Assembly (NCBI GenBank): GCA_902761585.1
Contig: CACWKX010000012.1
Location: 62,001-126,000 of the forward strand
From: an uncultured Lachnospiraceae bacterium
GTDB lineage: Bacteria; Bacillota; Clostridia; Lachnospirales; Lachnospiraceae
Direction: 5' to 3'
DNA: 64,000 nucleotides
Numbering within the stretch: position 1 is the stretch's first letter; every line of letters starts with the position of its first letter. The notes beneath the pieces were generated by a model, which had not been told where the DNA came from, did not search any database, and saw only the letters and a program-made list of their open reading frames with translations. Below are positions 54,687 to 63,632 of this stretch, one piece after another. A program made the translations under genes and the position numbers.

Positions 54687-56018
54687 ATGAAGCTGAAGAA
54701 AAACTTTCGACTGACATCTGCCCAGATCATTCTGGCGGGGTTTTTTCTGGTTATTCTGGCCGGAGCGCTTCTTTTGATGCTCCCGATTGCCAGCATGGAG
54801 GGAACGGCAACGCCGTTCCTGGACTGCCTGTTTACATCCACATCGGCAACCTGCGTGACCGGACTTGTCGTCTATGACACGGCGACGCACTGGAGCCTGT
54901 TCGGAAAGATCGTCATTCTGTCATTGATCCAGGTCGGCGGACTTGGCGTCATCACCACCGCATTCCTGATCCGTGTCATTATCGGTTCCAAGATTTCTCT
55001 GATTCAGAGAACACTTCTGCAGGACTCTATCTCCGGTGACAATGTGCAGGGAATCGTCCGGATGTCGCTGTATATTATGAAGATGGTTATGGCGGTGGAG
55101 CTGGGCGGAGCCCTTGTCATGTATCCGGTGTTTGCAAGGGACTTCGGACCTGTCACCGGAGCCGGGTACGCGCTGTTCCACTCTGTCTCGGCATTCTGCA
55201 ATGCGGGCTTTGACCTGATGGGCGTCCGGGAGAAGTACTCATCTCTGGTTGCTTATCAGGGCAATGCCGTGATCAATCTGGTGATCATGGCGCTGATCGT
55301 GTTCGGCGGTCTGGGCTTTTACACCTGGCGGGATCTGCAGAGAAACAAGCTTCATTTCAGCCGGTATACCCTGCAGACGAAGGTGGTCGTGACGACCACG
55401 GTCATTCTGATTCTTCTTCCGGCTGTTATCTTCTTCTTTGCGGAGTACAGATCGCTGCCGGCAGGGGAACGGGTTCTGGCTTCCTTTTTTCAGTCTGTGA
55501 CGACCAGGACAGCAGGCTTCAATACATCTGATCTCACGAAATTCAAGGAAAATGATCTCCTGATCATGATTATGCTGATGCTGATCGGCGGTTCTCCGGG
55601 ATCAACCGCCGGCGGTATGAAGACAACAACCATCGCGGTCGTGGTCGGGACCTTCCTGAGCATGAGCGGACGGCGGAGCAGCACCGTCCTGCATCAGCGC
55701 CGGATTCCGGCAAAGACTGTGCGGGCTGCATTCTCCATTGTCCTGATGTACGTCACCCTGTTTCTGGCAGGCGGCATGGCGGTCAGTGCGATGGAGCACC
55801 GGTCTCTTCTGAGAAGCTTCTTTGAAACGGCTTCCGCGATCGGAACCGTCGGCCTGACGCTCGGCCTGACGCCTTCGCTTCACGTGGTATCGAAGCTGAT
55901 TCTGATTGGCCTCATGTTTTACGGAAGAGTCGGGGGATTGACCTTCATGTATGCGACATTCAGAAGATCCAGGGTCGGGTCCTCGTGCCTGCCGCAGGAG
56001 GATCTGAACGTAGGGTAA
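54687..56018 (+). CDS. Potassium uptake channel subunit, KtrB/TrkH family
   Basis: The four-fold M1-P-M2 repeat of Ktr/Trk channels is visible, each with a selectivity loop: SATCVTGL, SAFCNAGF, TARTAGF-like TRTAGFN, and AIGTVGL. The length of 443 residues fits KtrB better than TrkH. An extended -10 (TGCTATAAT, 54631-54639) lies 48 bases before the start. The regulatory partner gene follows 45 bases after the stop. Together they form a cation-coupled K+ uptake system of the plasma membrane. Confidence 0.92.
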   Translation: MKLKKNFRLTSAQIILAGFFLVILAGALLLMLPIASMEGTATPFLDCLFTSTSATCVTGLVVYDTATHWSLFGKIVILSLIQVGGLGVITTAFLIRVIIGSKISLIQRTLLQDSISGDNVQGIVRMSLYIMKMVMAVELGGALVMYPVFARDFGPVTGAGYALFHSVSAFCNAGFDLMGVREKYSSLVAYQGNAVINLVIMALIVFGGLGFYTWRDLQRNKLHFSRYTLQTKVVVTTTVILILLPAVIFFFAEYRSLPAGERVLASFFQSVTTRTAGFNTSDLTKFKENDLLIMIMLMLIGGSPGSTAGGMKTTTIAVVVGTFLSMSGRRSSTVLHQRRIPAKTVRAAFSIVLMYVTLFLAGGMAVSAMEHRSLLRSFFETASAIGTVGLTLGLTPSLHVVSKLILIGLMFYGRVGGLTFMYATFRRSRVGSSCLPQEDLNVG

Positions 56019-56063
56019 ACATCAATTACAGGGAGCCGCTTTTGCGGGGAAATGGAGAGAAGG

Positions 56064-56711
56064 ATGAAGAACAATATCCTGCTGATCGGTCTCGGATATT
56101 TTGGGATGACAGTTGCGAAGAAGCTGACAGAGTACAAACAGGATGTCATGGCGGTCGATATGAGTGAGGAGCGCGTCGATATGGCGCTCCCCTTCGTGAC
56201 GAATGCAAGGATCGGCAACGCGACCGATGAAAAGTTTGTTGCCAGCCTTGGCGTGAATGATTACGATTTCTGCATTGTCGGAATCGGGGACGACTTCCTC
56301 AGCTCTCTTCAGACGACAGCTCTTCTCAAGGATTATGGGGCAAAATATGTGGTAGCCCGCGCGACGTCCGATGCGCAGGAGAAGCTCCTTTTGAGAAATG
56401 GAGCTGACAGGGTTGTTTTTCCTGAGAAGACGCTTGCGGCGTGGACGGCGATCCGCTTTGCCTCGAACCATATCTTTGACTACCTGGCGCTGGATGACCA
56501 GTTCTCAATCGCGGAGATCGATGTCCCGAAGCGGTGGGTCGGGAAGACGGTTCATGAGCTTGATATCAGGAAACTTTATCATTTAAATATCATTGCGCTG
56601 AAAGAGGACAATGTCCTGATTCCCGGCGTTGATCCGACTAAGCCTTTGACTGCGAATCAGAGGCTGGTTGTACTGGGACGGAAAGAGAATATTGATAAGT
56701 GCTTTCAATAA
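56064..56711 (+). CDS. Potassium uptake regulatory subunit, KtrA/TrkA family
   Basis: An RCK domain with a Rossmann fold is evident: ILLIGLGYFGMTVAKKLTE, then VMAVDMSEERVD, and GNATDE. A C-terminal TrkA-C domain covers about residues 135-215 (AEIDVPKRWVGKTVHELDIR, LVVLGRKENI). This gating ring binds ATP/ADP, and in many Firmicutes the C domain binds c-di-AMP. GGAGAGAAGG precedes ATG 56064; an in-frame ATG at 56052 is an alternative. It works with the channel subunit upstream. Confidence 0.92.
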   Translation: MKNNILLIGLGYFGMTVAKKLTEYKQDVMAVDMSEERVDMALPFVTNARIGNATDEKFVASLGVNDYDFCIVGIGDDFLSSLQTTALLKDYGAKYVVARATSDAQEKLLLRNGADRVVFPEKTLAAWTAIRFASNHIFDYLALDDQFSIAEIDVPKRWVGKTVHELDIRKLYHLNIIALKEDNVLIPGVDPTKPLTANQRLVVLGRKENIDKCFQ

Positions 56712-56738
56712 AAATAGTAATAATTACTGAAAAAGTGC

Positions 56739-56767
56739 TTGCATCCTGTTTTCGTACATGCTAGAAT
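56739..56767 (+). promoter_or_regulatory. Promoter of the rubrerythrin gene
   Basis: TTGCAT (56739-56744) and TAGAAT (56762-56767) are separated by 17 bases. The leader to the start codon is about 70 bases. Confidence 0.7.
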
Positions 56768-56845
56768 GAAGTCACAGCAGATGTGAACTCTCTGCAGGAG
56801 AAAACCTGCAGAACCAGTGTACAAAAACAAGAAAGGAAAGAGAAG

Positions 56846-57388
56846 ATGGCAAAGAATCCGTACGCAGGCACCAAGACAGAGAAGAACCTTCAGGAAGCGC
56901 TGGCTGGCGAATCCATGGCGAGAAACAAGTATACATACTTTGCTTCTGTCGCAAAGAAGGCAGGCTATGAGCAGATTGCGGCACTGTTCCAGAAGACCGC
57001 TGACAACGAGAAGGAGCATGCGAAGCTGTGGTTCAAGCATCTTGGACTTCTCGGTGACACAGCTGAGAACCTGGCTTCAGCAGCTGAGGGCGAGAATTAC
57101 GAGTGGACGGACATGTATGACCGCATGGCAAAGGATGCCGATGAGGAAGGGTTCCACGAGCTGGCGGAGCAGTTCAGAAGGGTAGCGGCAATTGAGAAGA
57201 CACATGAGGAACGCTATCGCAAGCTGCTTCACAACGTCGAGGCGAAGGAGGTCTTCGAGAAGAGCGGCGTAGTCGTCTGGGAGTGCAGAAACTGCGGACA
57301 TGTCGTTGTCGGAACAAAGGCTCCGGATGTATGTCCGGTCTGCTATCATCCGCAGTCCTTCTTTGAGGTTCACGCGGAAAACTATTGA
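56846..57388 (+). CDS. rbr: Rubrerythrin
   Basis: Rubrerythrin reduces hydrogen peroxide in anaerobes. The N-terminal four-helix domain carries the diiron ligands in [22 protein letters not shown] and [10 protein letters not shown]. The C-terminal rubredoxin-like domain carries CRNCGH and [11 protein letters not shown], binding one Fe(Cys)4. The length is 180 residues. AAAGGAAAG precedes ATG 56846. It has its own promoter and a shared terminator at 57489. It converges with the DtxR-type regulator gene. Confidence 0.95.
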   Translation: MAKNPYAGTKTEKNLQEALAGESMARNKYTYFASVAKKAGYEQIAALFQKTADNEKEHAKLWFKHLGLLGDTAENLASAAEGENYEWTDMYDRMAKDADEEGFHELAEQFRRVAAIEKTHEERYRKLLHNVEAKEVFEKSGVVVWECRNCGHVVVGTKAPDVCPVCYHPQSFFEVHAENY

Positions 57389-57488
57389 CAAGCAGTGTTT
57401 TTACAGGAAAGCATGATGAAAAAAAGTCGGCTCCTGAATAATGCAGGAGCCTGACAGCATGACAAATCGTGCTATGAGAAAGTATAAA

Positions 57489-57541
57489 AGAAGCGGTACA
57501 GCCAGGATCGCATATCATTCAGGCTGTACCGCTTCTCTTTT
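57489..57541. terminator. Bidirectional terminator between rubrerythrin and the DtxR-type gene
   Basis: AGAAGCGGTACAGCC (57489-57503) and GGCTGTACCGCTTCT (57522-57536) form a perfect 15-bp stem. T-rich tracts follow on both strands (CTTTTC to the right, TTTTATACTTT to the left). Confidence 0.9.
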
Positions 57542-57543
57542 CA

Positions 57544-57987
57544 TTACTGTTTGTCTGCGTCCGTTGCAGTGTTCTTCTGCCCTTTTGCATACTGTTCTGT
57601 GATATAGCGCTTGATCGCCGCAAAACTCTCCGGGCTGAGGTCATGTTCAATCTTGCAGGCGTCGGCAGCAGCTGTCGTCTGGTCAACACCAAGACTGGCC
57701 AGCCAGCAGGAAAAGAATTTGTGGCGTTCGTAGATTGTGCTGGCAATCTTCAGACCTTCATCTGTGAGGTAGATATACCCCTCAGGCGTCACAGTGATCA
57801 GATTGTTTTCACGGAGGTTTTTCATCGCAATGCTGATACTGGATTTCTTGTAGCCAAGCTCATTTGCGACATCGACAGAGCGGACGACAGGCTTCTGCTC
57901 GCTGAGCATCAGGATGGCTTCCAGATAGTTCTGGGCCGATTCAGTTGTGTGATATGGACGTGAAGAGTGTAATGTAGTCTCACCCAT
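57544..57987 (-). CDS. DtxR/MntR-family metal-dependent repressor
   Basis: The winged helix reads TTESAQNYLEAILMLSEQ, then VRSVDVANELGYKKSSISIAMKNLRENNLI, and the dimerisation/metal-binding domain includes YERHKFFSCWLASLGVD, DACKIEHDLSPESFAAI. The conserved Glu/His pattern (CKIEHDLS) supports Fe or Mn sensing. At 147 residues it lacks the SH3-like domain, as in MntR-type proteins. GGAGAAG precedes the start. The promoter and a shared operator word are described separately. It lies next to the feo genes, so iron is the likelier metal. Confidence 0.9.
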   Translation of the reverse strand: MGETTLHSSRPYHTTESAQNYLEAILMLSEQKPVVRSVDVANELGYKKSSISIAMKNLRENNLITVTPEGYIYLTDEGLKIASTIYERHKFFSCWLASLGVDQTTAAADACKIEHDLSPESFAAIKRYITEQYAKGQKNTATDADKQ

Positions 57988-58024
57988 AACGCTTCTCCTT
58001 TACTTTATTAGATATTTCTAACGA

Positions 58025-58054
58025 ATGTTAGCACATCGGAGGCACTCTTGTCAA
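58025..58054 (-). promoter_or_regulatory. Promoter and operator of the DtxR-type gene
   Basis: On the minus strand, TTGACA (58049-58054), 18 bases and TAACAT (58025-58030) form a promoter. ATGTTAGCA on the plus strand (58025-58033) overlaps the -10. The same nine bases overlap the -10 of the feo operon, suggesting a common DtxR-family site. Confidence 0.65.
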
Positions 58055-58102
58055 TCAGGGGATACAAATTAAATTGAGCGCAATATTACAGAGAAAGAAA
58101 AT

Positions 58103-58132
58103 CCGGGAGAGGCCGGCTGTGGGCTCTCCCGG
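58103..58132 (-). terminator. Terminator after feoB
   Basis: CCGGGAGAG (58103-58111) and CTCTCCCGG (58124-58132) form a stem. On the minus strand it is followed by ATTTTCTTTCT. Confidence 0.75.
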
Positions 58133-58165
58133 GTGAATACAGTGCAGATTGTGAATATGCTGGAA

Positions 58166-60355
58166 TTATACTGCTTCCGATACGGATCTTTTGCTATATG
58201 TCTTTGTATTCTTGTATGGATCTGGTCTGAAGAGCAGATACAGCATGATGATCAAAAGGACAACCGCAACCGCTGTCCATGCCGTGAACCCATTCGCACG
58301 CAGGATCCAGAGCTGATAGACGATCAGACTGGCGACATAGGCGAACACATTCTGATACAGAATCGCAAACCAGAACCACTTCCGGTCGTTCATTTCCGCT
58401 GCCATGGTGCCGATTGCCGCAAGGCACGGGGAATCCAGCAGGTTGAAGAGCAGGAAGGAGAAGGCTGCCGCCGCACTTGGGAACCAGGAAGCGATGGCCT
58501 GGCCAACGACAGCTGTGTCTTCGGAAGCGTCAGAGGCAACATGTGCCAGGACACCCATCGTGGAGACGATGGATTCCTTCGCGGTAAAGCCGGAGATCGA
58601 TGCGGCAACCGGCTGCCACTCGCCAAAACCGAGCGGACGGAAGATGACGGCAATTGCACCGCCGATCGCTGCGAGGACGGAGGAGTTCGGGTTGTCAACA
58701 AGTCCGAAGTGTCCGCCTTCCATTCCGAAGCTGGACAAGAACCACATGACAAGGGTTGCGATGAAGAGAACGGTTCCTGCCTTCTTCAGGAAAGCTTTCA
58801 GCCTTTCCCAGACATGCATCAGAACTGTCTTTGGCTGCGGAATGTGATACTGCGGGAGCTCCATGACAAACGGAGCTGCTTTACCTGAGAATGGTTTTGT
58901 CTTTTTGAGCATGACGGCGGAAATCAGGACAGCGGCGATTCCGACGAAGTACATCATAGGTGCCATCCAACCGCCTGCAGAGAAGTTCCCGGTTACGGAA
59001 TAACTGGTGATGATGCCGCCCATCAGAGCGATGACAGGGAGCTTGGCGCCGCACGGGATGAAGGTCGCTGTCATGATGGTGAGACGGCGGTCATTGTCTT
59101 GGTCGATGGTCTTGCTGGACATGATGCCCGGAACACCGCATCCGGATGAGATCAGCAGCGGGATGAAGCTCTTTCCGGACAGACCGAAATGTCTGAATAC
59201 CCGGTCCATGACAAAGGCGATACGGACCATGTAGCCGCAGTCTTCAAGGATGGACAGGAACAGGAACAGGAACGCCATCTGCGGCGTGAAGCCGAGGACG
59301 GCGCCAAGTCCGCCGATCACGCCATCGGATATTGCGCTGATGAGCACACTGTTCGCGTGAAGAGCAGTCAGACCGTTTGCCACAGCCTCCTGTACCCAGG
59401 GCGTCGCGACATTGTTGATCCAGTCTGTGAAGAAGCCGCCCATGCTGTTGATGGAGAGATAGTAGACCAGGAACATGACCCCGGCAAAGATCGGGATTCC
59501 GAAGATCCGGCTTGTAACGATCTGGTCAATCTTGTCCGAGGTGGTCAGTTTTTCACCGGACTTCTTCACGGCAGCCTTCACCACCTTCTGGATAAAAGCA
59601 TAGCGCTCATCCGTGACGATGGACTCCATATCGGAATCTTCTTTCTTCTCGATGGCAGCACGTTCGGCGGCAATGACCTTGAGCTGGCTGTCAGACAGGG
59701 AAAGCTGTGTGGAGACCTTAGAATCATTCTCCAGCATCTTGATGGCATACCATCTGCGCTTTTGCTGTGGAATGGAAGCCGGGAGAATCATATCCACATT
59801 TTTGACAGCGGATTCAAGCTCCTTTGAGAATATTTCAGGCGGAAGAGCATGACTCTTCTCGGCGCTCGTTTCAGCCGCCTGCTTCGCAAGCGTATCCAGA
59901 CCGTCTCCATGCAGTGCGGAGGTTGGTACGACCTTGCAGCCGAGGATGGAACCAAGACGCTCGGTGTCGACGCGGATGCCGCGCTTTTTCAGCAGATCAG
60001 CCATGTTCAGCGCGATGACGACCGGGACACCTGTTTCGATCAGCTGAGTGGTCAGGTAAAGATTCCGTTCGATGTTGGTTGCGTCGACCAGGTCGATGAT
60101 GACGTCCGGATTCTCACCCAGGATATAGTCCCGACTGACAACTTCCTCAAGTGTGTAGGGGGAAAGCGAGTAGATACCGGGAAGGTCGGTAACGATTGTA
60201 TCGCTGCTGCCGAACTTTCCCTTCATCTTCCCTTCTTTTTTTTCAACTGTGACGCCCGGCCAGTTTCCGACATACTGGTTGCTGCCCGTCAGAGCGTTGA
60301 ACATGGTTGTCTTCCCGCAGTTCGGGTTGCCGGCAAGTGCAAATTTCAGTGCCAT
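58166..60355 (-). CDS. feoB: Ferrous iron transporter FeoB
   Basis: FeoB is the GTP-gated ferrous iron permease. The G domain shows GNPNCGKTT (residues 9-17), the switch region WPGVTVEKKEG, DLPGIYSLSPY and NMAD. The membrane domain has the two Gly-rich gate regions (GVMFLVYYLSI, CGVPGIMSSKTI, then PCGAKLPVIAL) and further helices to a total of about 729 residues. GGAGG lies five bases upstream of the start at 60355. Upstream on the same strand are two feoA genes and an HMA protein, so this is one iron-uptake operon read leftwards. Confidence 0.97.
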   Translation of the reverse strand: MALKFALAGNPNCGKTTMFNALTGSNQYVGNWPGVTVEKKEGKMKGKFGSSDTIVTDLPGIYSLSPYTLEEVVSRDYILGENPDVIIDLVDATNIERNLYLTTQLIETGVPVVIALNMADLLKKRGIRVDTERLGSILGCKVVPTSALHGDGLDTLAKQAAETSAEKSHALPPEIFSKELESAVKNVDMILPASIPQQKRRWYAIKMLENDSKVSTQLSLSDSQLKVIAAERAAIEKKEDSDMESIVTDERYAFIQKVVKAAVKKSGEKLTTSDKIDQIVTSRIFGIPIFAGVMFLVYYLSINSMGGFFTDWINNVATPWVQEAVANGLTALHANSVLISAISDGVIGGLGAVLGFTPQMAFLFLFLSILEDCGYMVRIAFVMDRVFRHFGLSGKSFIPLLISSGCGVPGIMSSKTIDQDNDRRLTIMTATFIPCGAKLPVIALMGGIITSYSVTGNFSAGGWMAPMMYFVGIAAVLISAVMLKKTKPFSGKAAPFVMELPQYHIPQPKTVLMHVWERLKAFLKKAGTVLFIATLVMWFLSSFGMEGGHFGLVDNPNSSVLAAIGGAIAVIFRPLGFGEWQPVAASISGFTAKESIVSTMGVLAHVASDASEDTAVVGQAIASWFPSAAAAFSFLLFNLLDSPCLAAIGTMAAEMNDRKWFWFAILYQNVFAYVASLIVYQLWILRANGFTAWTAVAVVLLIIMLYLLFRPDPYKNTKTYSKRSVSEAV

Positions 60356-60561
60356 AGATTCCTCCATTCATTTCGATACATTTCTTCCAGATTCAGGGTG
60401 GATCCCGTTGCATGCAGCAGGTGCCCCCGGGATCGTCACTACCGGGCAAGTTTCACGGCCTGTGGCGGCTGGCATTGCGAGCATGCTGCGGTAACTGGAA
60501 TTAAATATATCTATATAAAGTTGTACACGACTAACTATTGCACAAATAAAAAACGGTTCTC

Positions 60562-60783
60562 TCAACCGACCTTGATGATGTCCGCATCATTTTTACGGAC
60601 GGAAAGTTCATATCCTCGGACAGTCAGCTCAACCGGATCTCCGAGCGGGGCAACTTTACGGACGTAGAGTTCCGTCCCTTTTGTGATCCCCATATCCATG
60701 ATCCTTCTTCTGACAGCACCGTCCCCGTCAATTTTGACGACCTTGACTGTTTCTCCGACCGGGACATCTCTGAGTGACCTCAT
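60562..60783 (-). CDS. feoA: FeoA family protein (adjacent to feoB)
   Basis: This SH3-like protein of about 73 residues reads SLRDVPVGETVKVVKIDGDG, then RRRIMDMGITKGTELYVRKVAPLGDPVE, all typical of FeoA. GGAGGAGAG precedes the start at 60783. It lies about 200 bases upstream of feoB and follows a second FeoA-like gene, so the operon encodes two FeoA proteins. Confidence 0.95.
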   Translation of the reverse strand: MRSLRDVPVGETVKVVKIDGDGAVRRRIMDMGITKGTELYVRKVAPLGDPVELTVRGYELSVRKNDADIIKVG

Positions 60784-60850
60784 GATTCTCTCCTCCTCCA
60801 ATAAAGTTGTTCTGTATAAGCCAGAAGATTCTTCCAGCAGCGATATATGA

Positions 60851-61072
60851 TCAGCAGGGATCCACCAGAATGTGGCTGGCTGTTCCTCTGTTCAGTGCAA
60901 TCCGGCTATCCTTGACCTGGAGAATCAGGTTCCCGGCAAGCTCGGACACGACTGTGACTTTGTCGCCTGTGATGAACCCAAGTTCGATCAGGTGCTGACG
61001 GACATCGTCATGAGCTTTGATCTCCCGGATGACCACTGTATCACCTGTCTGAGAAAGTGCGAGCGGCATCAT
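60851..61072 (-). CDS. feoA: Second FeoA family protein
   Basis: The product reads PLALSQTGDTVVIREIKAHDD, then HLIELGFITGDKVTVVSELAGNLILQVKDSRIALN and ends near TASHILVDPC. This is the FeoA fold, divergent from the copy at 60562. AAAGGAG lies three to six bases upstream of two adjacent ATGs at 61072 and 61069. Much of the open frame upstream of this start has no protein-like character. Two FeoA proteins in tandem are frequent in Clostridia; the second may act with FeoB as a pair. Confidence 0.9.
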   Translation of the reverse strand: MMPLALSQTGDTVVIREIKAHDDVRQHLIELGFITGDKVTVVSELAGNLILQVKDSRIALNRGTASHILVDPC

Positions 61073-61142
61073 ATGCTCCTTTCTGCTTCCCGTTCGGAAG
61101 CTCCCTTGCCGTGACAATATACAGGCAGGGGGATTACCTTGT

Positions 61143-61406
61143 TCAGCGTCTGTGAAAGAGTCCTCTCTTTTCAAAAGGCTCAATGGAAACAGACTCACAG
61201 CAATAGCCGGTATCGTTGATTGCGCTTTGAAGTTCCGCCGGATTGATTTCGCCATCTATGCGGAAAGATGCGCTCTCGTTGCCGTGCGAGGCACGAACAG
61301 CTTTTGCACCCGGATACAGCTTTCTGACAACATCACAGATGTGGGCTTCGCACATGCCGCACCGCATCCCAGTCACCTTCATGGTAACCTGATTCAAGTC
61401 TCCCAC
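61143..61406 (-). CDS. Heavy-metal-associated (HMA) domain protein
   Basis: This 87-residue ferredoxin-like HMA protein has the metal site MRCGMCEAHI at about residues 14-23 and an expected beta-alpha-beta-beta-alpha-beta pattern (VVRKLYPGAKAVRA, SAINDTGY). It would bind Cu or another soft metal as a carrier. The start is uncertain: GTG 61406 follows AAAGGGG directly, and TTG 61397 has a better spacing. As the first gene of the feo operon it is under the shared operator. Whether it has any part in iron traffic is unclear. Confidence 0.85.
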   Translation of the reverse strand: MGDLNQVTMKVTGMRCGMCEAHICDVVRKLYPGAKAVRASHGNESASFRIDGEINPAELQSAINDTGYCCESVSIEPFEKRGLFHRR

Positions 61407-61454
61407 CCCCTTTACCGGAAACGGCCTAACTTAACTTCCTACTCCGTCTGGAAA

Positions 61455-61483
61455 TGCTAACATAAGTAAGACATAACTGTCAA
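61455..61483 (-). promoter_or_regulatory. Promoter and DtxR-like operator of the feo operon
   Basis: On the minus strand, TTGACA (61478-61483), 17 bases and a -10 within ATGTTAGCA (61455-61463) are present. The nine-base word is identical to the one over the -10 of the DtxR-type gene, in the opposite orientation relative to transcription. Confidence 0.65.
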
Positions 61484-61618
61484 GAATACGGACAAAAAAA
61501 CATTTGTATGTCATGACTTTCATTATTATGCCGCAGGTGTTATATTATAGCTGGATTGAAGGGTAGTTGAAGAAGAACGAAGGGGTTCTATTTTTTCAGA
61601 ACAGAAAGGACTTTGAAT

Positions 61619-61822
61619 ATGGGAATTCTGGTAGATGTGATTCTGATTGCAGCAATCGGCGGTTATGCCGGTTATCTGATCTGGCACATTCTGAGCAGCA
61701 TGAAAGCCGGAAAGGGAAATCCGTACGGATGCAGCGGGGACTGCGGAAAGTGCGGAGGCGGCTGCTCCTGCAGCAGTCAGGCGTCTGAAAAAATGAAGTC
61801 AGGCAGGCAGACACGCGGGTGA
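61619..61822 (+). CDS. FeoB-associated Cys-rich membrane protein
   Basis: This 67-residue protein has one membrane helix (VDVILIAAIGGYAGYLIWHIL) followed by a cytoplasmic Cys-rich tail (CSGDCGKCGGGCSC), the pattern of the small protein that accompanies FeoB in Firmicutes. It may act as a metal relay or FeoC-like accessory. AAAGGA lies nine bases before ATG 61619; a TTG at 61613 is less likely. It is divergent from the feo operon. Confidence 0.88.
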   Translation: MGILVDVILIAAIGGYAGYLIWHILSSMKAGKGNPYGCSGDCGKCGGGCSCSSQASEKMKSGRQTRG

Positions 61823-61994
61823 AAGAGGGAAGGGTGTCCAGCAGAGACTGACAACCTGCTCCGGATTTTTGCCTATGGCCAGTCCTTTGCGCGGGCAGGA
61901 GGTCTTGTCTGCTTTGCCAGTCTCGCAATCTGTACGCCGCCATGATATAATGACCTCAGTCTATTAAACATGTTCAGAGTCAGGGGGGCTTTTC

Positions 61995-63620
61995 ATGAAC
62001 GGTGCAGAGGCAATGGTGCAGTGTCTTCTGGAAGAAGGTGTCAATACGATCTTCGGAATCCCCGGGGTCGCAATTGCTCCGTTCTATGAGGCGATGTATG
62101 AGAATCAGGATAAAATCACTCACATCCTGGTCCGGCAGGAGCAGGCGGCTGGACATGCGGCGAGCGGATATGCCAGAATCTCCGGTAAACCCGGTGTCTG
62201 TGTCGCTTCGTCCGGCCCAGGGGCGACAAACCTGATTACAGCACTGGCGACTGCTTACGCAGACAGTATCCCGATCATCGCGATCACCGGACAGGTGGCG
62301 AGCACGCTGCTGGGACGGGATGTGTTCCAGGAAGCGGATATGCGAGGCGCGACAGAATCATTTGTCAAGTACAGCTATCTGGTCCGGAATGTGAATGACA
62401 TTCCGCAGATTTTTAGGGAGGCATTCTATATCGCAAACACCGGCCGCAAGGGACCGGTGCTGATTGACATCCCCTGTGATATCCAGAAGCTGACACTGAA
62501 GAAGGAGTTTTCCTACCCGAAGTCGGTTGATATCCGGGGATACAAGCCGAACACAAAGGGTAACCGCCAACAGATGGAGAAGGTGATCGAAAGCATCAAC
62601 AAGGCGAAAAAGCCGCTGATCTGCGTCGGAGGCGGGGTGATCCTGGGACAGGCACAGAAGGAAGTGCGTTCATTCTGCGAAAAATTCCGGATTCCGATGG
62701 TCAGTACGATGATGGGAATCGGCGTCATGCCGAAGAAACATCCGCTGTATTTCGGAATGCTGGGGAACAACGGAAAGCCCTATGCGAACAAGGCGGTCGC
62801 AGGCTCAGATCTTCTGATCATCGTCGGTGCGCGGGTGGCGGACCGGGCGGTTCCGAAGCCGGACGAGCTGGAGCGGAAGGTCAGTGTCATCCACATCGAC
62901 ATTGACTCGGCGGAGATCGGGAAAAACATGGGACCGACGCTTCCGCTTGTAGGAGATGCGAAGGATATCTTTGCGCAGCTCCTGGAGGCGGATATTCAGA
63001 TTGACACCAGCGGGTGGCTCACACAGCTGGAGGAGGTCAAGAAGACGACGGTGGACCACAGGGTTTTCAGCGACAGACTGGTGAATCCGATGACGTTTGT
63101 CAAGACACTCTCCGATAAGATGGACAAGGATGCCATCTATGTGGCAGATGTCGGGCAGAACCAGCTGTGGTCCGCCGACAATTACATCATGAAGGAAGGC
63201 CGATTTCTCACAACGGGTGGAATGGGAACCATGGGCTATTCGATCCCCGCATCCATCGGGGCGAGATTTGCGGCACCGGACCGGCAGATCGTCACGGTCT
63301 GTGGAGACGGTGCTTTCCAGATGAGTATGTATGAGCTGGGGACCATTGCAGTCGCAAAGCTGCCGATGAAGATCATCGTGGTGAAGAACCGATACCTCGG
63401 GCTGGTGCGGGAACACCAGGAGAAGGTCTATGAAGGACACTATTTCGGCACACAGCTGGAAGACTATCCCAGATATGACAGTCTTGCGAAGGCTTACGAC
63501 ATGCAGTATTTCGAGGCATGGAGCAACGAGGAACTGGATGGCACGCTGGATGCATTCCTGAAGGCGGATGGTGCAGCACTGATGGTTGTGAATATCGACA
63601 GTGCGAATAATACAAAGTGA
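61995..63620 (+). CDS. ilvB: Acetolactate synthase large subunit
   Basis: The enzyme condenses two pyruvates, or pyruvate and 2-oxobutyrate, for branched-chain amino acid synthesis, with ThDP, Mg and FAD. The N-terminal domain has FGIPGVAIAPFY and the catalytic Glu in VRQEQAAGHAASGYA. The ThDP motif GDGAFQMS...VKN lies near residues 439-466. The 541 residues are on the short side of the family. CAGGGGGG precedes ATG 61995. TATAAT at 61945-61950 with TCGCAA 17 bases upstream may be its promoter. The small subunit follows 12 bases later. Confidence 0.93.
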   Translation: MNGAEAMVQCLLEEGVNTIFGIPGVAIAPFYEAMYENQDKITHILVRQEQAAGHAASGYARISGKPGVCVASSGPGATNLITALATAYADSIPIIAITGQVASTLLGRDVFQEADMRGATESFVKYSYLVRNVNDIPQIFREAFYIANTGRKGPVLIDIPCDIQKLTLKKEFSYPKSVDIRGYKPNTKGNRQQMEKVIESINKAKKPLICVGGGVILGQAQKEVRSFCEKFRIPMVSTMMGIGVMPKKHPLYFGMLGNNGKPYANKAVAGSDLLIIVGARVADRAVPKPDELERKVSVIHIDIDSAEIGKNMGPTLPLVGDAKDIFAQLLEADIQIDTSGWLTQLEEVKKTTVDHRVFSDRLVNPMTFVKTLSDKMDKDAIYVADVGQNQLWSADNYIMKEGRFLTTGGMGTMGYSIPASIGARFAAPDRQIVTVCGDGAFQMSMYELGTIAVAKLPMKIIVVKNRYLGLVREHQEKVYEGHYFGTQLEDYPRYDSLAKAYDMQYFEAWSNEELDGTLDAFLKADGAALMVVNIDSANNTK

Positions 63621-63632
63621 GGACGGACAGGC

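Noticed and set aside
58133..58888. Plus-strand frame at 58133-58888 and others antisense to feoB.
   Set aside because: They are shadows of the FeoB gene, with no ribosome binding site and no domain.
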